A program made the position numbers and the translations under genes. A stretch of DNA of 64,000 nt from positions 62,001 to 126,000 of the forward strand of contig JADFUC010001283.1 in the NCBI GenBank assembly GCA_019722365.1. The letters are read 5' to 3'. Origin of the DNA: Lithospermum erythrorhizon. Its lineage: Eukaryota > Streptophyta > Magnoliopsida > Boraginales > Boraginaceae. Positions 34,001-45,309 of the stretch are shown here, piece after piece. Under the pieces are notes generated by a model. The model was not told the DNA's origin, did no database searches, and saw only the letters and a list, made by a program, of their open reading frames with translations. Numbering within the stretch: the first letter of the stretch is position 1; every line of letters starts with the position of its first letter.

Positions 34001-37000
34001 TAGCTGTAATTCCTATGTGCAGCAAGTTTTGTAAGGCAGAAGCTGGATCCTCATGAATTTTCCTCTAAGTTAGGCTATTTGCAGTTATCTTATACGTTTA
34101 GCCTATCAAGCCTATCAAGACCAATGAATTAAATTGAGAAACTTTTATCAAATGACCTAGAGTTTGTGGGCTTAACGGAGCAAATGACCTAACATAGAGT
34201 TGAATGGAGATGTTGTGTCGCATACCTGACTCCATTTAATGTGATAATGCTTGGTTTGGTTTGGTGCCTTTAGTGTCGATTACTTGAAAAGTTTATGAAA
34301 ACTTGATTCATTCTTCATTTATTAGGTTTATGCATTTAGTAGTCTATATAATTTATTGATTTTATTCATTTGTTAATTTTTTTTTGCTTTGTTCATGAGT
34401 ATAGAGTTCAAGTGTCGAATTTATTTTGATATTATGAGATTATACTACTATTGGATGCTTATGAGATCATATCCGCAGCTAACTGCTGTTGTACACTTAC
34501 TACTATGTGGTATTATGATATTATAATTCTAGTCCTTGGCCTATGATGGTTGATATTAGTAGACAATCAGATCTACTGCTAATTACAATAAATGTCTATG
34601 AAGTATCTTATTATCCCCCCCCATTTCTTATGTTTGCAGGTCCCTGTAATCACCACTACTGATACTGAATTGCTTCCTGAACGACCAGGAGAACCTGACT
34701 GTCCAGTAAGTGAAAGTTCCATATTAATGTGATGGCCTATTTCATTGTGCCCTCTTCTGCCAAAAGTTGTTTTCCTTTCATTAATTGGATCTTTATCATT
34801 TGGGATATAGTATTTCTTAAAGACTACGCGATGCAAATTTGGGCCAAAGTGCAAGTTTAATCATCCAAAGGATAAAGTAGTTAATTCAGTAAGTTCCATT
34901 ACCTTATTGTTCTTGTCTTCCAGATGCACTGACACTTTAAATGTTTCGATAGTGTGCTAATTGATTCTAGCTACAGAGTCTGGTAGCTGATACATGCTCA
35001 TCTGGCTTACCTGAAAGGCCGACTGAGCCACCATGTGCGGTATGCTGTTGCTCTCTACTCTGTTCACTGCTGGAAAATGATATGTTAAGCAGTTTGGTAA
35101 TATATCTTTGACCATGTATAAGCAGTTCTATATGAGGACTGGCATATGCAAATTCGGGGCAACCTGCAAATTCCACCACCCAAAAGACGTGAAACCAGCA
35201 GAACCTGTTCAGGGAAATGGAATTGGTGATGAATATTCAGCAAATACTACTGTCACCCCTGCATCATTGCACAATTCCAAAGGCCTACCAATGAGACTGG
35301 TAATGATGATGCTACTGTTGTCTCTAAGGATGAGATGATTGTTTTATTCTAACTTTCATATATTTTATGAGTTAAAGGTTATTACAAATAATAATTACCT
35401 TCTTTAAGATGCTGCATGACATAGTAGTTCTGAAGGTAAGGCTTCTGTTTTCATTTTACTGGTGAGAGTATACATGGAACTCCATTGAGAAATCTTGACT
35501 GTGAGAGAAACGGAATAGGCACTGAATTCTCGCATATGGTATGAACCATACTTAGAGGTTTGAAGCTGTTGAGGACATTTAACCTCCAGTTGTTGTGCAG
35601 TACTCGTAAGGTTTATGCCAAATGTCAGTTGATGCTAATATTTAATCTTGTGTTTGGATTTAGCTACTATCATGTATATTTGCAAGTTAGACTATTCCAT
35701 TGGAAATTGTTAGGTTCCTTTAGTCTAAAATAAGCTTCAAGGTCTTATTCTCCTTGGTCTTCCTTAGATTAGTGTTTTTAGATATTAGTAAATGAAGAAT
35801 CAATATTGGGATCTGGGATGTATTGAGAATCTTGATACTATAAAATATAAATCTTCCAATATATTTGGCTCAGCAAAGACGACTTTTTAATTACTTGACT
35901 GGATTGGTCTTTATGATATTTGTACCCACAAATTCTTTATCAATTCCTTCATACTTTTGGTTTTCATTGTCAGGGTGAAGTTGATTGCCCATTTTACCTT
36001 AAAACAGGAAGGTTAGTTGTCTTTTCCTTTGAACTACAGCACCCGTCCATGCTATGTTTTGTTTAGTATGTGAATCCCTTTTTTTGGTTGTGAATCAGCT
36101 GCAAGTACGGATCTGTATGCCGATATAATCATCCGGAAAGATATGGTGTGTATGCCACGTTTGGTATTCTTGAACTTATGTGTTAAAATATTCTGCTCAC
36201 TGTTCATCTTTTCTGCCGAATCTTTCCTTTTCAGCAATTAATCCGCCTGCCGCAGCTATATCTCCTGCCTTTGGAGTTGTTAACCCAGCTGCATCAATCA
36301 TGCAATCTTATGCTGCTCAGACACCGGTAAGTGAGAAATCCTTTACCTTTGGGCATATCTCATGGGCTGCGAGAAGAATGTCAAAACCTGTCTGCTAGAA
36401 TCCCCAAGATTTTTTTCTGTGAGCATATGTGGCTATTATTCTTCATCGCAAGTTAAATAAAGTATGCCATGCATCAATTTTTAACTTTGAATTGCCAAGC
36501 ATGGGTAATAAAGAGCCTTTTCACCCCTAGTACTCTAAATTAGTCCAGGATGATATTGAGGGTGTTTTGTGCCAACTTTTATGAGCTTTTTTAGAAGGTT
36601 CTATGGGTAAAATAGATTGGGCGATAGCTTACAAGCTAGACAAAAAAGCTCACCCGAACTCCCACATGTTAGTGCATGATATGTTAAGCACTTCTGGAGG
36701 TTCTTTTCCTGAGAACTATATCTACAGTGATTCCTGTCCTAGAGTCCAGACAAGCTTGGCTTCTGTGTGTATATTAAGTTTATGATGTCTGTCCATCACT
36801 GTAACTGCATATTATTTTCCGCCCCCTTCATGCTCAGTTATACTTTGATATCAGTATCTCATACTTTTTTTTTTTCTGCCCCATGTGACTGGGTTAATTC
36901 CCATGTATAGTTTGCATTTATCTTGTGAGTTTCTGTTGTTGTAACTTACATTTGTTTGCACGTTGCAGCTTGTAATGTCATCAACTATTTATCCTCAGCG

Positions 37001-38143
37001 GCCAGGAGAAATGGAATGGGAAAAGGAATACCTGATTTATCTTCTAAATTTTATAATTGTCAAGCTTGTAATGATTTCTCTGTTATATTCTATTTGAATA
37101 TCAAGTTTCTTATAAAATTATCTGGCTCGTTGATGGGATCAAAAGGCTTGTGATACAAATCGTTTGCTGCTTTTATTGTTTTTACTGTTTTAAATTTTCC
37201 TTGCATGCTGCTGCTGCTGCTGAAGCAATGTTTTGACCTACTTCTCTGTGACTGCAGTTCTATATGAAAACTGGTATCTGCAAGTTTGGCGATAGCTGCA
37301 GGTTTCATCATCCCATAGAGCGTTCCACTAGCCCAATGACAGTCAAGGAAGCATACCAGCAGAATGTTAAACTCTCACTTGCTGGTCTGCCAAGGAGAGA
37401 GGTACTTTGGAAAATGAATCATGTGGTTTACATACCCGAGGTCTTGCTTGGAATATTCAGAATAGAATATTCGATTGCAGAAGGGAAAGATAATTTTACA
37501 CTTTACTACTCTCTCTCAATCCGTCTTTAATTGGCAGGTTGACTCTTAAAAATATTTAAGAAATGCATTGGAGATAATAGTTTAGTGAATGCTAATCAGC
37601 CTAAATGAGACAATTTTGGGAATTCAAGAAAAAATCTTTTAACTAAGTTCTACATGAGGTATTGATGTGGAATTCCTCTTTAACACCCACTATGAGGTCC
37701 AGAGTCTATCCCTGAGTCTGCCATGTTGAGTGGAGTTCCTCTTATCATATTAGGTCGTTCTTTGAGACTAGGATCATCATAACTTGGGCTCCTAGATGGC
37801 GTATATTCCTGGAAAAAGTCTATCGTAGCCAACATATATTCATGTGGAAGATGGAGACTGCTTATCAATTGACTTGTTCTTAAATTTATGGTGATTAATG
37901 TTCTTTTACATTCGTGAACCTTTCATGCTGTGATGATCATGTAGTTATGTTATCTATTGACAGGGTGCAGTTAACTGTCCATACTATATGAAGACTGGAA
38001 CGTGCAAATATGGCACCACATGCAAGTTCGATCATCCACCTCCTGCCGAGGTCATGTCTAAGGCGTCTTCTGATGCCGTTGGTAGTGAGAATGGTGGCGA
38101 GAAGAAAGAAGAGACGGCAGCAGCAACGGCAACGGTGGTGTAA
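31096..38143 (+). CDS. HUA1: CCCH-type zinc finger RNA-binding protein, HUA1-like, 12 exons
   Basis: Exons: 31096-31222, 32811-33055, 34640-34705, 34811-34888, 34971-35039, 35126-35299, 35974-36011, 36099-36145, 36235-36326, 36969-37067, 37258-37401, 37964-38143. Splices are GT-AG and phases agree, giving about 452 residues from [14 protein letters not shown]. There are six C-x8-C-x5-C-x3-H fingers: [55 protein letters not shown] and [11 protein letters not shown] carry the last three ligands. The words [11 protein letters not shown] and [15 protein letters not shown] and the six-finger layout match Arabidopsis HUA1, a nuclear protein that binds RNA and helps process AGAMOUS transcripts; the same role here is inferred. 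Finger 5 lacks its first Cys: exon 10 reads PGEMEWEKE where PGEMEC is expected, and no donor follows there. The next in-frame donor (37068) adds about 16 hydrophobic residues. Intron 1 (1.6 kb) is repetitive. Confidence 0.87.
31500..31985. repeat. Degenerate tandem repeats in intron 1 of the HUA1-like gene
   Basis: The phrases ATTTATTGGGTTNTTGAGTT and AATTAGTATAGTGTA recur about five times in varied order between 31500 and 31960, followed by CCCATTTGGGTTNTTGATTT phrases. Further in the intron, a block with GGAATAGTNAYATGCT and GCATCAAAGCATAT occurs near 32142 and again near 32651. The intron seems to have grown by local duplication. Confidence 0.65.
31710..31790 (-). mobile_element. tRNA-like SINE head fragment in intron 1
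   Basis: The minus strand reads GGCTAGTGGAAAAGTCTCTT, then GTGTGACC, then AAGGTCCCGTTCGAAACTC. This is the arrangement of an A box (TAGTGG-type) and a B box (GTTCGAAA-type) at the spacing of a tRNA-derived SINE head. No 3' tail or flanking duplication was identified, so it is a degenerate fragment at best. Confidence 0.4.
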
Positions 38144-38938
38144 TTATGAAGCCAACAAGCTTTAATAGAATATTTCTCTATACCAAGCTGCCTGTAACCG
38201 TAGAATAGTTAAAACAGATTCATTGTATTTCAGATTTAGTGTTGTTTTACTGACGCAGTGTCTCTTAATTAATCATTTTCAAAGGACACGTTAGTGTTTT
38301 AGTATAGGGCAAAGACACTGTTTAGTTGTCTTCGTACACTTTCATTCACCATTCGTTTACATGTTTCAAATGGTTTGATTTTATCATTAATGATGATAAT
38401 ATGCGATAAAGAAAGGCCCTAAGCATTTCGCTCTATTAAAATCTTAATGTAATTTTGTTTCTATAAGATATATGATATTCACGCGAATTACGCTATCAAC
38501 ATGCTATATACTTATATCATATTAACTGTGATGACAAATTTTAAAACTTTATAACATAAAAATTAATGAGATAATTATATATATACTTTTGTAAATTTGC
38601 CTATAAAAAACTTAAAAATAGCTAAAAAATCTATAACAATTAAAATATAACAATTAAAAAGTGCAAAACAAGTCATTTAAGAATATTAATAAAATAGAAT
38701 CTTAATAACACCCAAACTTTTGAATCATCTTTATCAATGTTTGTTAATGTGTGATTTATTTTACTAAGCACTTATGTCATGAGAAAGTTAACCGAATAAA
38801 GTATCGAAGTAGCTATGATCACAACCCGATCGTAATGTGTAAGTACACAAAGGCTGGTCCTAAGAGAGCTCATTAGGACAATCTCAAAGGTCGTCAAATA
38901 ATTGAAAACCCTAATCTGAGAAGAATAAGATCTGAAAA
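38144..38938. other. 3' UTR of the HUA1-like gene and intergenic DNA
   Basis: The first 150-250 bases should be 3' UTR. The rest is AT-rich with no recognised element. The next gene starts on the same strand. Confidence 0.55.
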
Positions 38939-39363
38939 ATGTCGGATGTGTTGAAGAGGAGTTCATCATGGATGTGGGTGGTACGGAAGAGTCGAGAGTC
39001 GAAGGCATTTTTCGTAACATTCGCAACAATATGTGGAGTCATACCCGGAATTATCGGGTACGGGGTTATGCACCTCACCAGTAGAACCAACCCCCAACTC
39101 GAAGCTAAACTCCGACTAAATGCCCGACCCGATACCCAAGTATGCTTTCTTTTTATTAGATGTGTTATATATTTAGCTTTATTCATTATGATGATTCGTC
39201 TATTGAATTTCAGATGATGGGAAGGGCTAACAAGGAACGGCTAGCAGAATATCTTGGAGAGCTGCAGAGGAAAGAGGATACAAATGACAGATATGTTGCT
39301 GCTCTAAGGGGAGAAACATTCACCAGGAAACCATATCCAACCAATCCCCAACCCACCAAATGA
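38939..39363 (+). CDS. 116-residue single-span membrane protein, two exons
   Basis: Exon 1 is 38939-39139 and exon 2 is 39214-39363; a 74-bp GT-AG intron (CAA|GTATGC to TTTCAG|ATG) joins them in phase 0. The protein has a basic, Trp-containing start (MSDVLKRSSSWMWVVRKSRE), one membrane span near residues 23-48 (FVTFATICGVIPGIIGYGVM), then a charged helical region (KERLAEYLGELQRKEDTNDRYVAALRGE) and a Pro-rich end. The length and layout suggest a small organellar inner-membrane protein. I do not know its function. Clean splice phase, a start codon in fair context and continuous protein-like composition support a real gene. Confidence 0.75.
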
Positions 39364-40591
39364 TAATGGCAAAATATGAGTACTCTCTTCTACTCAGCCT
39401 GTTACAAAATACAATACTCAATGATTTGAGATCTTTATATTACACTATATGCTTCATGTACTTTTGAATACACAACACAATTCTGCATAAATAGGCAGGA
39501 GAAGCAACAGCTTTCATATCCTCATACTGCTCGTGATACTCTGTCAACAAATATGCTAGTGTGACAATCTTGTTCTACATTATCAGCAAGTCTGCATTTA
39601 TGTTCGTTATACTTCCTCCAATCCATATTAACCTTTAGATATAAAGTTTTGATCATGTATAACCTCTTATGATTGGGATCATGAGATAATGCGGCACAAT
39701 GGTTATCCTTATTACAATATCAGATGGTTGTTTCGCTATACATTGACATTAATATGTCCCAATATATTTGAAGATGTTCCTTCCAAAGCACGGGAGGTGT
39801 GAATAGTACACAACCTTGTTTCTGTGATTGTAGAAAGTTTGTTTCTGAATTAACCCAAGAGTGAAATGAAAATATTATTTATTACTTCACAATAAATAAG
39901 AAGTGTAGGATGTAGGTAGTGTAGTGTAGCGAGTCATTTTGAAATATTTCATAATAATTCCAAGAGCCAGATAATATATATATTTTTTTATTTTGACTAT
40001 TCTATGCACGTGATAAATACACTTAAGATTAGTCATTGTTGAGTGATATGTAACTTCTTCACTAGACTTTTGCAATTAAAATCTACTGACTAATAAGTAT
40101 CAACAACTTCTTGCATATATACATTAGGTTCTTGGTAATGTGCATTCAAATCTGTTTGCCTTGTGGTACCATCATTTATTATATGTACCAAAGTTGAAAA
40201 TTTGATCAGTTGAGTCTTTAATGAGGCTATCCTGTAGAATAGTAATGGTCCACGGTCTTTATTAAGGTGGTTCAACACATAACACAGCTATTACCTTTGC
40301 CTATAGGTTAATAATGAAACATAATTATATAGTTCAAGGTTATAACTCAGATATAGGATTAAATCGTGTTCATTTTCCCTTGTCTTGATGGTGCAGTTTT
40401 TTCTACCTTTACTTTTGGGACATGTTATGAGATGAGGTTTCTTTCTTTTGAATATCAATTTTATAGATAGCAGACTCATGTGGTTTTGTGGTAAATGAAT
40501 TAATGACAAGTTCCATCTTCATAATGCATTTTCTAGATACGCGACAAATGACAACAAACAATCAATTGACAATTACTTTCAAATATAATTA

Positions 40592-40775
40592 CTACCTTCA
40601 TCCCATAATGTAAGGGCTATGAGCACTTGTATTTTTTAGAAATCCCACAATTAATTTCATTTTTATCAAATTTAGTAAAAAAATTGAAGGGAAAACAAGA
40701 TTTGTGAAATAAGTTTGAAATTTTCTAAAAATTTGTGTAAAACCAAAGAGGTCTTAGAAATTGAGATGGAGGGAG
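40592..40775. mobile_element. Stowaway-like MITE
   Basis: The left end CTACCTTCATCCCATAATGT and the inverted right end CTCCCTCCATCTCAATTTCT match at most positions and have the Stowaway CTCCCTCCRTCCC terminus. TA flanks both sides (40590-40591 and 40776-40777). It is 184 bp and non-coding. Its interior differs from the MITE at 18028, so it is another subfamily. Confidence 0.75.
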
Positions 40776-41008
40776 TATTGACATAGAAAGAGGTTGAATC
40801 ATATGTTACATTTTTATGTAATAATTTCCATTGCACTTGTTCAAGAACATGCAAAATATTATATCTATAATTGTTATGTCTTTATTAGTATAAACAAGAT
40901 ATTTGTGATAAATGATCAAAAGTGATATAGAAGACTATTATAATTTGGCTTATCAGCATCAACTTTAATTGAGTACCACAACCACAATATTCTTGCAGTT
41001 AAATCAAG

Positions 41009-41070
41009 AAGAGTGTTATTTGATGAATCAACTACGATGAATGAAGACAAGAGTGTTATTTGATGAATCA
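41009..41070. repeat. Perfect 22-bp direct repeat
   Basis: The 22 bases starting AAGAGTGTTATTTGATG at 41009-41030 recur exactly at 41049-41070, in the 3' flank of the transporter gene. Confidence 0.9.
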
Positions 41071-41197
41071 TTTTTTGTTTCATTTTATATATTGTGTGAT
41101 TACACATATAACACTGTGAAACATGTATTTTATGACATACAATTATGAAATAAAATGTTTTAGCACATGAAAATAACATAATAGATGATCTCAATTC

Positions 41198-42838
41198 TCA
41201 GCAGTTCATATTGTGCTCTTCTTCATCCATGGTATCACAAAACATCCTCCCTCTAGTCTCTGGCAAACACAAAACAAACAACCCACAAATACCAATAGTC
41301 ACTCCAAAAACCCCAAATGACAAGAACACATTCTTCCTCCCAGCTGCAACAAGAATTGGACTAAAAACCCCTCCAAGAACCAAAGCTTGCCTAACCACAG
41401 ACAAAGCAGAGTTCCTAACACAAGTAGGAAACAATTCCATTGTATATATCAAAACCACATCAAATGCAGTACATGCACTGAAAAATGACACCAATTCAAG
41501 CCCAATCTGCAACTCTTTCCATTTCTCATCATTCACCATCACACACATCACACTACATATCCCACTTAGCAAACAAAAACATAGCAAAGAACTTCTCCTG
41601 TTCAACTTATCTACACAAAAAAATGTAACCAAAGAAGCAGGAATTTCTGAAATTGCGTTGAGCGTAACGCTCAGATAAAGATTGTAGGATAGATTTCCAA
41701 GTCCTAATGGCATCCCATAATAAACTATCCCCATTCCAAATCCAACAATCATAACAGCAACCAATCTTCGAAATGCCCATTTTTTCTCCCACAAAATCTT
41801 GAGTGCAGAGTACAAATTCTCCCCCTCTGAGTAACTACTCTGACATTCTACTAACGACCCGAAAAAACTTAACGTTAGACTACTCTGATTTTCTGGTTTG
41901 GCCATGGTTTGAAGTGTTTCAATGAATTGCTCTTTCTTTCCTTTGACATATAACCATCTTGGAGATTCACAGACTAGGTAATGGACCATGATTGAGTAGA
42001 TTATTGCTGGAAGATTAGTGTATAAATACAATAATCTCCATGATGATCCTATGTTTAGATATGCTAATAATGGTAAAGAAAGAAACCCAAAAGTGAAACA
42101 AAAGAACCCAATTATTCCAGCTCTGCCTCTCCATTTTCTCCCCACAAGTTCTGTAGCTAAAACCAACGAACATGTTCCAATGGTAGCTCTACAAAACCCT
42201 GACAAGAACCTTAGGATTATATAAATCCATATATTTGGAGACAACATTGTGAGCAATCCTGTTAAGCCCATGGAGAAACATGACAACACAAGCATGTTCT
42301 TCCTCCCAACATGAGTATCAGCAAGTGTGGCAAGAACTAGGCCACCAATGAGACAACCCATGTAGAAGGAGGATGCTGGCATGCCGGAAATGATGGAACC
42401 TGTACAGGGGCGGATTTATTATATTATAGCTCATGTTCGGATTATCCTGTATAAAATATAATTTTTTGACAACCATAGAATACACATAAAAGTAACACAA
42501 TAAAACATAATAATTGTTTTTTTTTAATGTAACAAATATAACTAATATATAATTATGATATCGTTTTGTTTTTTGAATTTTTTTGGGTGTTCGACTGAAC
42601 CTGTAGAAGTGGACAACCATTCTGAAACAGTGGAAGCATTTGCAGGGGAATTAGTTTGTGGTTCAGCATCAGTGAAGACACTGATGAAGGATTGTTGAGC
42701 GTCGAAAAACCATGCAAATGAAACCATGAAAGCTTGGAAGAAACCATGCCAAGTGAAACCTGATCCTATGCAAGATTCTATTTTCTCATCTAATGATGCT
42801 TTGGTTTTTAGCAATGGAATAGTTGAAGACTTGGACAT
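41198..42838 (-). CDS. Organic cation/carnitine transporter-like MFS protein
   Basis: Exon 1 (42838-42601) and exon 2 (42399-41198) join in frame across a 201-bp GT-AG intron (ACAG|GTTCAG and TACAG|GTTCC), giving 479 residues. MFS features appear in order: a first span ending FFDAQQSFISVFTDAEP (the plant OCT signature), the TM2-TM3 loop motif LADTHVGRKN, GRKWRGRAG after TM4, ESPRWLYVKGKKE after TM6, DKLNRRSS between TM8 and TM9, and a PETRGRMF end. Plant OCTs carry carnitine, polyamines and other cations across plasma or vacuolar membranes; which substrate this one moves cannot be told. The loop between TM1 and TM2 is short and has one Asn-Ala-Ser site, so the protein is somewhat shorter than the usual 510-540 residues. 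The frame is intact. A copia remnant begins just upstream of its promoter. Confidence 0.88.
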
Positions 42839-42916
42839 CTTTATGGTACTTTCGAATATATGTGAATGTTTTTTCGTTTGGACTTTAGGTTCTTGAAAAT
42901 GGAAAGTTGTGTATGA

Positions 42917-42924
42917 ATATATAT
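42917..42924 (-). promoter_or_regulatory. Probable TATA box of the transporter gene
   Basis: The minus strand reads CCATATATATTCATAC about 80 bases before the start codon, a normal TATA position for a short 5' UTR. The copia LTR edge lies only about 50 bases further upstream. Confidence 0.5.
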
Positions 42925-42974
42925 GGAGGGAAAGGTTAAGCAGGGGGTAGGAATGCAGAATGATGTGAGATAAT

Positions 42975-43124
42975 TTTTAGAATAATTTAATTATTATGAT
43001 GTGAATCATCAATAATAATAAATTAGATGCAGAAGCCTACTCAAAGAATTTATGTATAGTGCTTCAATTTGTGATCTTCCTTTAGCAAAACACACCAATT
43101 CTTTATACTCAATATTGATCGGAT
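42975..43124 (-). repeat. Truncated 3' LTR of the copia element
   Basis: 150 bp that align almost throughout with 45326-45490 (shared words TAGAATAATTTAAT, GTGCTTCAATTTGTGATCTT, CACACCAATTC, ATACTCAATATTGAT). The 5' copy has an additional AGTTTGATCTTCCTT segment. Here the terminal TGTTAG has become TTTTAG. Confidence 0.8.
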
Positions 43125-44137
43125 CAAATGCCTCTAGGAACTGAAGCTAAATTAACCTCAGAACAAACCAAATTAAGAAAAATACCTATTTTTCCACGCT
43201 TAGCAAGCCAAACCTGATATTTAATACAATTCTTCTTTAAATGTACGGACTTTCCACAAAAAAACCAAGCTTTTGGATCGTTATTTTGTTTCCTTTGTAT
43301 AGGACCTTGATTTGCAACTTTGTTATCAAATTTTATTTTCTTGTCCGAATCTTTAAAGGTACTATTAAATAAAGCAACCTCTACCTTTTCTTGCTTCAAT
43401 CTTTCTTCCTCTTCTGCACCATGTGAAATGAGCTCATTTAGAGTCCACTTCTCCTTTTGACAGTTGTAACTGACTTTAAACTGTCCAAATTGTGGAGGAA
43501 GAGATAATAATACTAAATGCACGAGTAAGTCATCCGACAAATCGAGCTTTAGTGCCTTAAGTTTTGAAGCAATATGAGACATCTTCATGATGTACTCCCT
43601 TATCTTCCCTTTGCTGACCTTCAACTTCATTGAAAGCAAGTGTTGCAAGAGCATACTTGTTTCATTTTTATCGTTTTTAATAAAATATTTTTCAACTTCA
43701 GCAAGGAATTCTTTGACATTGGTAATCTCATAAGATACTGCACCTCTAAAGGCCTCCAGAATACTGCGCTTTATGATCATAAGACTCATGCGATTTAATC
43801 GTTTCCACTTCTCAAATTCTCTCTTATCATCGAGAGAACTTTCAGCCGTAAGAGGAGTATGACTATCAACCTTGAGTGCAAGGTCAAGATCCATGTAGCC
43901 AAGAACAATCAACATGTTCTCCTTCCAATTCTTGAAATTAGTCTCATTTAGAACATGAATAGAACTCAAATTGCCATAAATAATTGATTCAGACAAATTA
44001 ATTGGAGAATTCAAAATAACTGTAATGAGTAACATGCTCAAAATCATATTAAACAATAAATAAATTCTAGTAAAAGTACATGCCCTATCACAAGATACCG
44101 GAAACAACATTAGTGTCAAGTCTTTGGACAATAACAC
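43124..44137 (-). CDS. Copia gag polyprotein (UBN2-type), cut at the protease boundary
   Basis: An open frame of about 337 codons; the real start is uncertain because the frame opens upstream of any good ATG. It contains the copia gag core: NETNFKNWKENMLIVLGYMD, RMSLMIIKRSILEAFRGAV, the KGKIREYIMKMSHIASKLKA block and SDDLLVHLVLLSLPPQFGQF. Gag forms the particle that packages element RNA. The CCHC zinc knuckle reads WFFCGKSVHLKKNC, so its first Cys is Trp and it is probably inactive. After SEVNLASVPRG the coding sequence stops at a TGA made by the junction with LTR sequence. The frame is otherwise intact, so this copy is fairly young. Confidence 0.85.
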   Translation of the reverse strand: MLLSKDLTLMLFPVSCDRACTFTRIYLLFNMILSMLLITVILNSPINLSESIIYGNLSSIHVLNETNFKNWKENMLIVLGYMDLDLALKVDSHTPLTAESSLDDKREFEKWKRLNRMSLMIIKRSILEAFRGAVSYEITNVKEFLAEVEKYFIKNDKNETSMLLQHLLSMKLKVSKGKIREYIMKMSHIASKLKALKLDLSDDLLVHLVLLSLPPQFGQFKVSYNCQKEKWTLNELISHGAEEEERLKQEKVEVALFNSTFKDSDKKIKFDNKVANQGPIQRKQNNDPKAWFFCGKSVHLKKNCIKYQVWLAKRGKIGIFLNLVCSEVNLASVPRGI

Positions 44138-44961
44138 TAATTGTCAGTGGTACTCTTGTTGTAACGATCGAACACTAACAATAATAATGTGAACAGAGCC
44201 TTCCTTTGGGCCGACTAATGTCCACACTTAAATCCATATAATCTTCACATGTCACCGTCATAGGTGTTGTATGCACCTTTTACAAATACGAGCCTTCCTA
44301 CTCGCACGAAAATACATACCCACAACATCCGCTATTGGCAACAAATTAACTCATACAAGACTTGACTTCTTTGGGAAGAATTTATAAATATAAAACTTAT
44401 GACATAATTAATTAAAAGTTGAATTTTTTTGTGTATTTTTCGAAGTTTTCACTAGGTTTGATTTTTAACCAATATGCATGCTCCAATCATCAACATATAT
44501 AGAACTCATCATATACTGATTATACTTCAAAGTTCAAATGTTCAAATTCTTGTATGTAAATCATGCTCAAAAGCAACGAGTATATTTGAACATGCAAAAG
44601 TTATCATAAGCAAACTCATAAATAAATTAAATAACGGCATATCAGACATTAATTTGTTTATAACTTGAGATGAACAACCTTTAATAACCGTCCAAAGTTT
44701 CATCGCCAATTCCAAATAATCCATGTATGAAACAAGTTTGACAAATAACCGTCAAATGCAAATATTGTTTCAAGGTTTCATCATATTTATTCAATAATCA
44801 TTTACTTTGGTTTCCTTGGAATAATTCAGGCAGTACAAATGATTATCAAAGAATCTATGCGATCGAGTTTGACAAATAACCGGTGATCATGTAAAAACCA
44901 ACCATAATGAACACAATCAAATGTATATGGGAGATCAAAATCAACACATAGTCATCATAAC

Positions 44962-45237
44962 CGTTTTACAAACGAGTGGTCCACGAGGCACATCTCGACA
45001 TCGGCTGCCCTTTGCGCTAAGGCCTCAAGGACGGCTGTGGCTCGATCCCCTCAGCCAGTAGGCAATTGTTGGGTTTAATCCAAGGCCGCGCTTCTGTTGG
45101 GTTACTCGGCTATACTGGCGCCGTAAGGAGTACATGACCCGCCCGAGGCACATCTTCGATAACCTCCCCACACGCAGGATGACTGGGACCGTGGGGCGCC
45201 CTTCGTTGAGTCAGTATCAACGTTTTACAAACGAGTG
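44962..45237 (+). mobile_element. SINE-like insertion with a 17-bp target duplication
   Basis: CGTTTTACAAACGAGTG stands at both 44962-44978 and 45221-45237. Between them are 242 bp far richer in GC than the copia leader around them. The plus strand has TTGCGCTAAGG and, about 30 bases on, GGCTCGATCCCC, which resemble the A and B boxes of a tRNA-derived promoter. A long exact duplication points to L1-type target-primed insertion. No A- or T-rich tail is seen; the element ends GTCAGTATCAA. An internal repeat (CGAGGCACATCTTCGA-like, near 44984 and 45142) hints at a composite body. The duplication is certain; the SINE label is inferred. Confidence 0.65.
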
Positions 45238-45309
45238 CACAATTAATCATTTCATGCATTGTATACCGACTATTAAACATGAAACATTCTCAACGATTCA
45301 ACATGAGAT

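Larger units (their letters stand above)
39364..41197. other. Intergenic between convergent genes
   Basis: Apart from the Stowaway MITE and the short direct repeat entered separately, this holds UTR sequence and AT-rich DNA. Open frames up to 92 codons lack any recognisable feature. Confidence 0.55.

Noticed and set aside
41211..41678. 155-codon plus-strand frame
   Set aside because: Lies wholly inside the transporter exon on the opposite strand; shadow frame.
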